Assembly (NCBI GenBank): GCA_003521625.1
Contig: DPHV01000016.1
Span: 2,934 to 14,992, forward strand
Direction of reading: 5' to 3'
Source: Ruminococcus sp.
Lineage (GTDB): Bacteria; Bacillota; Clostridia; Oscillospirales; Acutalibacteraceae
Length of the DNA: 12,059 nt
The position numbers and the translations under genes are program-made. The notes beneath the pieces are model-generated. The model did no database searches. It was not told the DNA's origin and saw only the letters and a program-made list of their open reading frames with translations. Each line of letters begins with the position of its first letter. The stretch's first letter is position 1. Shown piece after piece: positions 11,696-12,059 of the stretch.

Positions 11696-11807
11696 ATATT
11701 TTTTGGGGAAAATTAATGTGTTCTAAAATTTCAGATTACTTAAAATATCTGTTGAGAAGTCCTCTGAAGCCTGCGCCGTGTCTTGCCTCGTCCTTTGCCA
11801 TTTCGTG
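11650..11807. repeat. Right attachment-site repeat (rubrerythrin 3' end, element-supplied copy)
   Basis: This is the second copy of 3625-3782 in the same orientation. Its right part continues into the intact rubrerythrin gene; its left part opens into AT-rich element DNA. The element therefore probably brought this copy of the last codons, stop and terminator, and so keeps the target gene whole after integration. Confidence 0.9.
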
Positions 11808-12059
11808 AACTGTGTCGTGGATAGCGTCGAGGTTCTGTGCCTTTGCACGCTTTGCAAGGTCAAACTTGCCTTCGCAAGCGCCTGTTTCAGCGTCTACACG
11901 CATTTCGAGGTTCTTCTTTGTGCTGTCTGTGATTACTTCGCCGAGAAGCTCTGCAAACTTTGCAGCGTGCTCTGCCTCTTCAAAAGCGTACTTTGTGAAT
12001 GCTGCAGAAACCTCGGGATAGCCCTCTCTGTCAGCTACTCTTGCCATTGCAAGGTACAT
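11736..12059 (-). CDS. Rubrerythrin-family protein, C-terminal diiron domain (5' end beyond the window)
   Basis: The last 107 codons of a gene running in from the right; the Met at the window edge is internal, not a start. The visible part is a ferritin-like four-helix region with the diiron ligands of the family: EEAEHAAKF (ExxH) and, near the end, MAKDEARHG (ExxRH). Sequence such as TDSTKKNLEMRVDAETGA matches clostridial reverse-rubrerythrin/NADH peroxidase proteins, which carry a rubredoxin domain at the N-terminus. That part would lie outside the window. These cytoplasmic proteins reduce hydrogen peroxide and protect anaerobes against oxygen. The gene is the integration target: its last 23 codons are duplicated at 3711-3782, yet its frame is intact to the stop. 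Confidence 0.9.
   Translation of the reverse strand: MYLAMARVADREGYPEVSAAFTKYAFEEAEHAAKFAELLGEVITDSTKKNLEMRVDAETGACEGKFDLAKRAKAQNLDAIHDTVHEMAKDEARHGAGFRGLLNRYFK

Larger units (their letters stand above)
3748..11772. mobile_element. 8,025-bp integrative element inserted in the 3' end of a rubrerythrin gene
   Basis: The boundaries come from the duplicated rubrerythrin 3' end (3625-3782 and 11650-11807). I place the ends at the longest shared block nearest the gene interior (3748-3776 = 11773-11801), though the exact crossover point cannot be fixed. Support: a tyrosine integrase starting just inside the left end, GTACC motif clusters inside both ends, AT-rich composition unlike the flanks, phage-like regulators and an intact target gene on the right. 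The cargo comprises a WYL regulator, two small XRE repressors, a broken excisionase-like gene, a membrane protein, a serine recombinase and several genes of unknown function. There are no terminal inverted repeats, relaxase, secretion, capsid or packaging genes, so it is neither a transposon nor a complete conjugative element or prophage. Confidence 0.85.

Noticed and set aside
3748..11772. Transposon or insertion sequence
   Set aside because: No terminal inverted repeats or transposase; ends are gene-derived direct repeats with an integrase, which fits site-specific integration.
3748..11772. Complete prophage or conjugative element
   Set aside because: No capsid, tail, lysis, packaging, relaxase or type IV secretion gene can be found in the 8 kb.

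Overview
The window looks like the chromosome of a low-GC, Gram-positive gut-type anaerobe, most likely a clostridial Ruminococcaceae/Oscillospiraceae relative. This rests on gene content (a rubrerythrin-family peroxide-defence gene, a CpsB/YwqE-type PHP phosphatase, leuB), AGGAG-type ribosome sites and T-rich hairpin terminators. The species is an inference and no identity search was possible. Two compositions are visible by eye. The flanks (1 to about 3780, and about 11710 to the end) are moderately GC-rich. The middle (about 3783 to 11650) is clearly AT-rich.

Left chromosomal flank: the 3' end of a tRNA with CCA and its terminator (+ strand). Then, on the minus strand, a leuB-phosphatase pair (3-isopropylmalate dehydrogenase followed by a PHP-type tyrosine phosphatase) and a histidine-phosphatase gene. 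The last is divergent from an XRE-family regulator on the plus strand, which ends at a bidirectional terminator.

Middle: a mobile element of 8,025 bp that I infer from the sequence itself. The last 23 codons, stop and terminator of the rubrerythrin gene occur twice, at 3625-3782 and 11650-11807, about 95% identical and exactly 8,025 bp apart. The right copy completes the rubrerythrin gene, which runs in from beyond the right edge. The left copy is an orphan 3' fragment. A tyrosine integrase starts 200 bp inside the left repeat, and clusters of GTACC motifs lie inside both ends. This is the classic signature of site-specific integration into a gene's 3' end with replacement of that end by an element-borne copy. 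Here the target is a protein gene, at the codons of its last iron-binding helix.

Inside the element, left to right: integrase (+); WYL regulator and small XRE repressor (-); an excisionase-like gene killed by an amber codon (+); a three-helix membrane protein and a start-less SHOCT fragment (+); a serine recombinase preceded by a 92-residue protein (-), whose promoter is covered by a repeated operator shared with a divergent 73-residue XRE repressor (+); a 240-bp structured non-coding stretch; then a minus-strand series of a charged coiled-coil protein, a winged-helix-like protein and two tandem paralogues of unknown function. I see no relaxase, conjugation, capsid or packaging gene. The element therefore appears to be a minimal or decayed integrative element, possibly moved by helpers. 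With its excisionase-like gene broken it may be locked in place.
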